5,640 bases of DNA from NCBI GenBank assembly GCA_036273175.1, contig DASUIE010000217.1, forward strand, positions 1 through 5,640. Reading direction: 5' to 3'. The notes beneath the pieces are model-generated. The model was not told the origin of the DNA, did no database searches, and saw only the letters and a program-made list of their open reading frames with translations. The stretch is from DATARH01 sp036273175 (lineage in GTDB: Bacteria; Pseudomonadota; Alphaproteobacteria; ATCC43930; CGMCC-115725). The first letter of the stretch is position 1; every line of letters starts with the position of its first letter. Below are positions 3,742-5,640 of this stretch, piece after piece. The translations under genes and the position numbers were made by a program.

Positions 3742-5640
3742 GCCGCTCTCCCTTTCCGCATCGCCCGCCAGATCGCCGCCGGGGTCGCGGGCCCCTCCCA
3801 TTCCGTCACCCCGAACGGCGCCAGCGCGTCGAGGATCGCGTTGGAAACCGCCGGGTAGGCGGCGATCGCGCCGGCCTCGCCGCAGCCTTTGACGCCGAGC
3901 GGGTTGGTCGTGCAGCGGGTCGGGTTGAAGGCCAGCCCGTAGGCGACGAGGTCGTCCGCCCGCGGCATCGCGTAATCCATGAACGAGGCGGCGAGATTCT
4001 GTCCCGACCGCCGGTCGTAGACGGTCTGCTCCAACAGCGCCTGGCCGACCCCCTGGGCGATGGCGCCATGCGCCTGGCCGGCGGCGATCATCGGGTTGAC
4101 GACGACGCCGTAATCGTCGACCGCCGCATAACGGGCGAGGCTGACCTGCCCGGTCTCGCGGTCGATCTCGATCTCGGCGACATGGGTCCCGTTGGGATAG
4201 GTCATCCACTCGCGGGTCCAGGCGTAATAGCTGTCGAGCGGCGCGCCGGCTTCGCGCGCCAGCGCCGCCACCTCTATCAGCGCGATGCGGCGGTCGGTGC
4301 CGGCGACGGTGAAATCGCCGTCGACGAAGACGATGTCGGCTTCGGCCGCCTCGAGCGCCTCGGCGGCGATGCGGGTGCCCTTTTCGACGATCATCTCGGC
4401 GGCGCGCCAAATCGCCGTGCCGCCCATATAGGTCGCGCGCGAGCTGCCATGGCCGCCGCCGATCGGGGTCAGGTCGGTGTCGCCCTGGCGCAGCACGATC
4501 TGCTCGTTGGGGAGGCCGAGCCGGTCGGCGAGGATTTGCGGAAAGGTCGTCTCATGCCCCTGACCGATTGTCTGCGTGCCGGTGATGAGCTGGACGACCC
4601 CGTCTTCGCCGAAGCGGATATCGACATTCTCCGACGGCGACCCGCCGGTGCCCTTGATGTGATAGGCGAAGCCGAGGCCGCGCAGCCTGCCGGCCGCCTC
4701 GCTCTGGCGCCGGCGGTCGGCGAAGCCCGGGAGGTCGGCGGCGCCCAGCGCGCGGTCGAACGTGTCGGGAAAGGCGCCGCTATCGACCCGGCTGCCGAGC
4801 GGATTGGTCATCGGCATCGCCGCCGCCGGCACGAGGTTGCGGCGGCGCAATTCGGCGCGGTCGATGCCGGTCTGGCAGGCCGCCGCGTCGACCAGCCGCT
4901 CGACGATATTGACCATCTCGGCATAGCCGGGGCCGCGCAGCACCCCGATCGGCGCGGTGTTGGTGAAGACCGCCGCAACGGACAGATGGACCGCCGGGAT
5001 CGCATAAACCGTGCCCGGGAGATGCGCGTACTGAAACGTCTGCACCCCGCCGGCGCTGCCCGCGAGATAGGCGCCAAGATCGGCGGTGCTCTCGATCCGC
5101 AGCGCCAGGAATTTGCCCTGCCCGTCGAGCGCGAGCGTCGCCTCGGCGTGATGGCCGCGGCCCTGATGGTCGGCGAGAAATACCTCCTCGCGGGTCGCGA
5201 TCCACTTGACCGGGCGCCCGGCCCGCCGCGCCGCCCACGGGATCAGCGCGTGCTCGGGATAGATGAAATTCTTGGCCCCGAACCCGCCGCCGACATCGGG
5301 CGCGATAAAGCGGACCCGCTCGGGCGGGACACCGAGCGCCTTCGCCGCGTTGTCGCGGGTGGCGTGCAGGCTCTGCGCCGAGACATGAGCGACATAGCGC
5401 CCGCTATCGGCCTCGTAGGCGCCGACGATGCCGCGCGGTTCGATCGGGTTGGTGACGACTCGGTGGTTGTCGAGCCGCAGGGTGACGCGGTGCTGCGCGC
5501 CGGCGAAGGCGGCATCGACCGAAGCGGCGTCGCCGGCCCGCCAGTCGAGGCAGCGCCGCGCCGCCGGATCGGCCGGATCGACCACCGCCGGCAGGGGCGC
5601 ATAATCGACCGCGACGGCCTCGGCGGCGTCGAGCGCCTGG
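3738..5640 (-). CDS. Xanthine dehydrogenase family molybdopterin-binding (large) subunit, N-terminus beyond window
   Basis: Large catalytic subunit of a molybdenum hydroxylase (CoxL/aldehyde oxidase type). It hydroxylates or oxidises a carbon centre with water and passes electrons to iron-sulfur and FAD partners encoded elsewhere. 633 residues are visible; the family is about 750-800, so about 120-170 N-terminal residues lie past base 5640. Counting from the first full codon, key motifs are DVGGGFGAKNF (115-125), VLRGPGYAEM (233-242), GTQTIGQGHETTFPQILADRLG (354-375), IGGGHGSSRATYMGG (393-407) and GCGEAGAI (585-592), whose Glu (codon 3876-3878) matches the catalytic base. The active-site loop reads RGPG instead of AYRCSFR or AYRGAGR, so this is not a genuine carbon monoxide dehydrogenase. 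There is no Tat signal in the visible part, but the true N-terminus is missing. The TGA at 3738-3740 overlaps the methyltransferase start. The substrate is unknown. The frame is intact throughout. Confidence 0.94.
   Translation of the reverse strand, partial: QALDAAEAVAVDYAPLPAVVDPADPAARRCLDWRAGDAASVDAAFAGAQHRVTLRLDNHRVVTNPIEPRGIVGAYEADSGRYVAHVSAQSLHATRDNAAKALGVPPERVRFIAPDVGGGFGAKNFIYPEHALIPWAARRAGRPVKWIATREEVFLADHQGRGHHAEATLALDGQGKFLALRIESTADLGAYLAGSAGGVQTFQYAHLPGTVYAIPAVHLSVAAVFTNTAPIGVLRGPGYAEMVNIVERLVDAAACQTGIDRAELRRRNLVPAAAMPMTNPLGSRVDSGAFPDTFDRALGAADLPGFADRRRQSEAAGRLRGLGFAYHIKGTGGSPSENVDIRFGEDGVVQLITGTQTIGQGHETTFPQILADRLGLPNEQIVLRQGDTDLTPIGGGHGSSRATYMGGTAIWRAAEMIVEKGTRIAAEALEAAEADIVFVDGDFTVAGTDRRIALIEVAALAREAGAPLDSYYAWTREWMTYPNGTHVAEIEIDRETGQVSLARYAAVDDYGVVVNPMIAAGQAHGAIAQGVGQALLEQTVYDRRSGQNLAASFMDYAMPRADDLVAYGLAFNPTRCTTNPLGVKGCGEAGAIAAYPAVSNAILDALAPFGVTEWEGPATPAAIWRAMRKGRAA

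Noticed and set aside
3742..4410. In-frame N-terminal extension of the methyltransferase
   Set aside because: It is Arg-rich shadow sequence antiparallel in frame to the hydroxylase; the methyltransferase fold begins at MNSDPVKAAV and has its own ribosome site.

Overview
The window is GC-rich DNA with compact, often overlapping genes. The product families (CaiB/BaiF-type CoA transferase, molybdopterin hydroxylase large subunit, DUF29 protein, calcineurin-like phosphoesterase, class I methyltransferase) suggest a proteobacterial chromosome, most likely alphaproteobacterial. The organism is inferred from composition and gene content only; there is no rRNA or other marker gene. No tRNA, rRNA, CRISPR array or insertion sequence was seen.

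Layout. Bases 1-772 (minus strand) hold the first 257 residues of a CoA transferase of the formyl-CoA transferase type; its C-terminus lies beyond base 1. Directly upstream (814-1275, minus) is a complete DUF29 protein. Bases 1276-1555 have no complete gene but contain a clear relic: about 14 codons of the N-terminus of a second CoA transferase, ending abruptly in a stop codon (1391-1450). Next is a complete GTG-started metallophosphoesterase (1556-2323, minus). A 126-base divergent intergenic region (2324-2449) carries a perfect 10-bp inverted repeat. It separates the phosphoesterase from a rightward 190-residue protein of unknown function (2450-3022). That gene meets the next leftward gene tail to tail on a shared CTAG tetramer. 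The last two genes, a SAM-dependent methyltransferase (3019-3741, minus) and the large subunit of a xanthine-dehydrogenase-family molybdenum hydroxylase (3738 to beyond 5640, minus), overlap by ATGA and form a translationally coupled pair.

How the genes may work together. The hydroxylase and the CoA transferase are both typical of catabolic clusters that hydroxylate or oxidise a substrate and handle carboxylic acids as CoA thioesters. Their substrates cannot be read from the sequence, and they are separated here by unrelated genes. The methyltransferase may act on the product of the hydroxylase, or may only share its transcript. The segment around 814-1555 is lower in GC than the hydroxylase gene and contains the broken CoA transferase relic, so it looks like the rearranged part of the window. 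I see no convincing new defence or mobile system. The points most worth a second look are the CoA transferase relic, the inverted repeat before the unknown gene, and the unknown gene itself.
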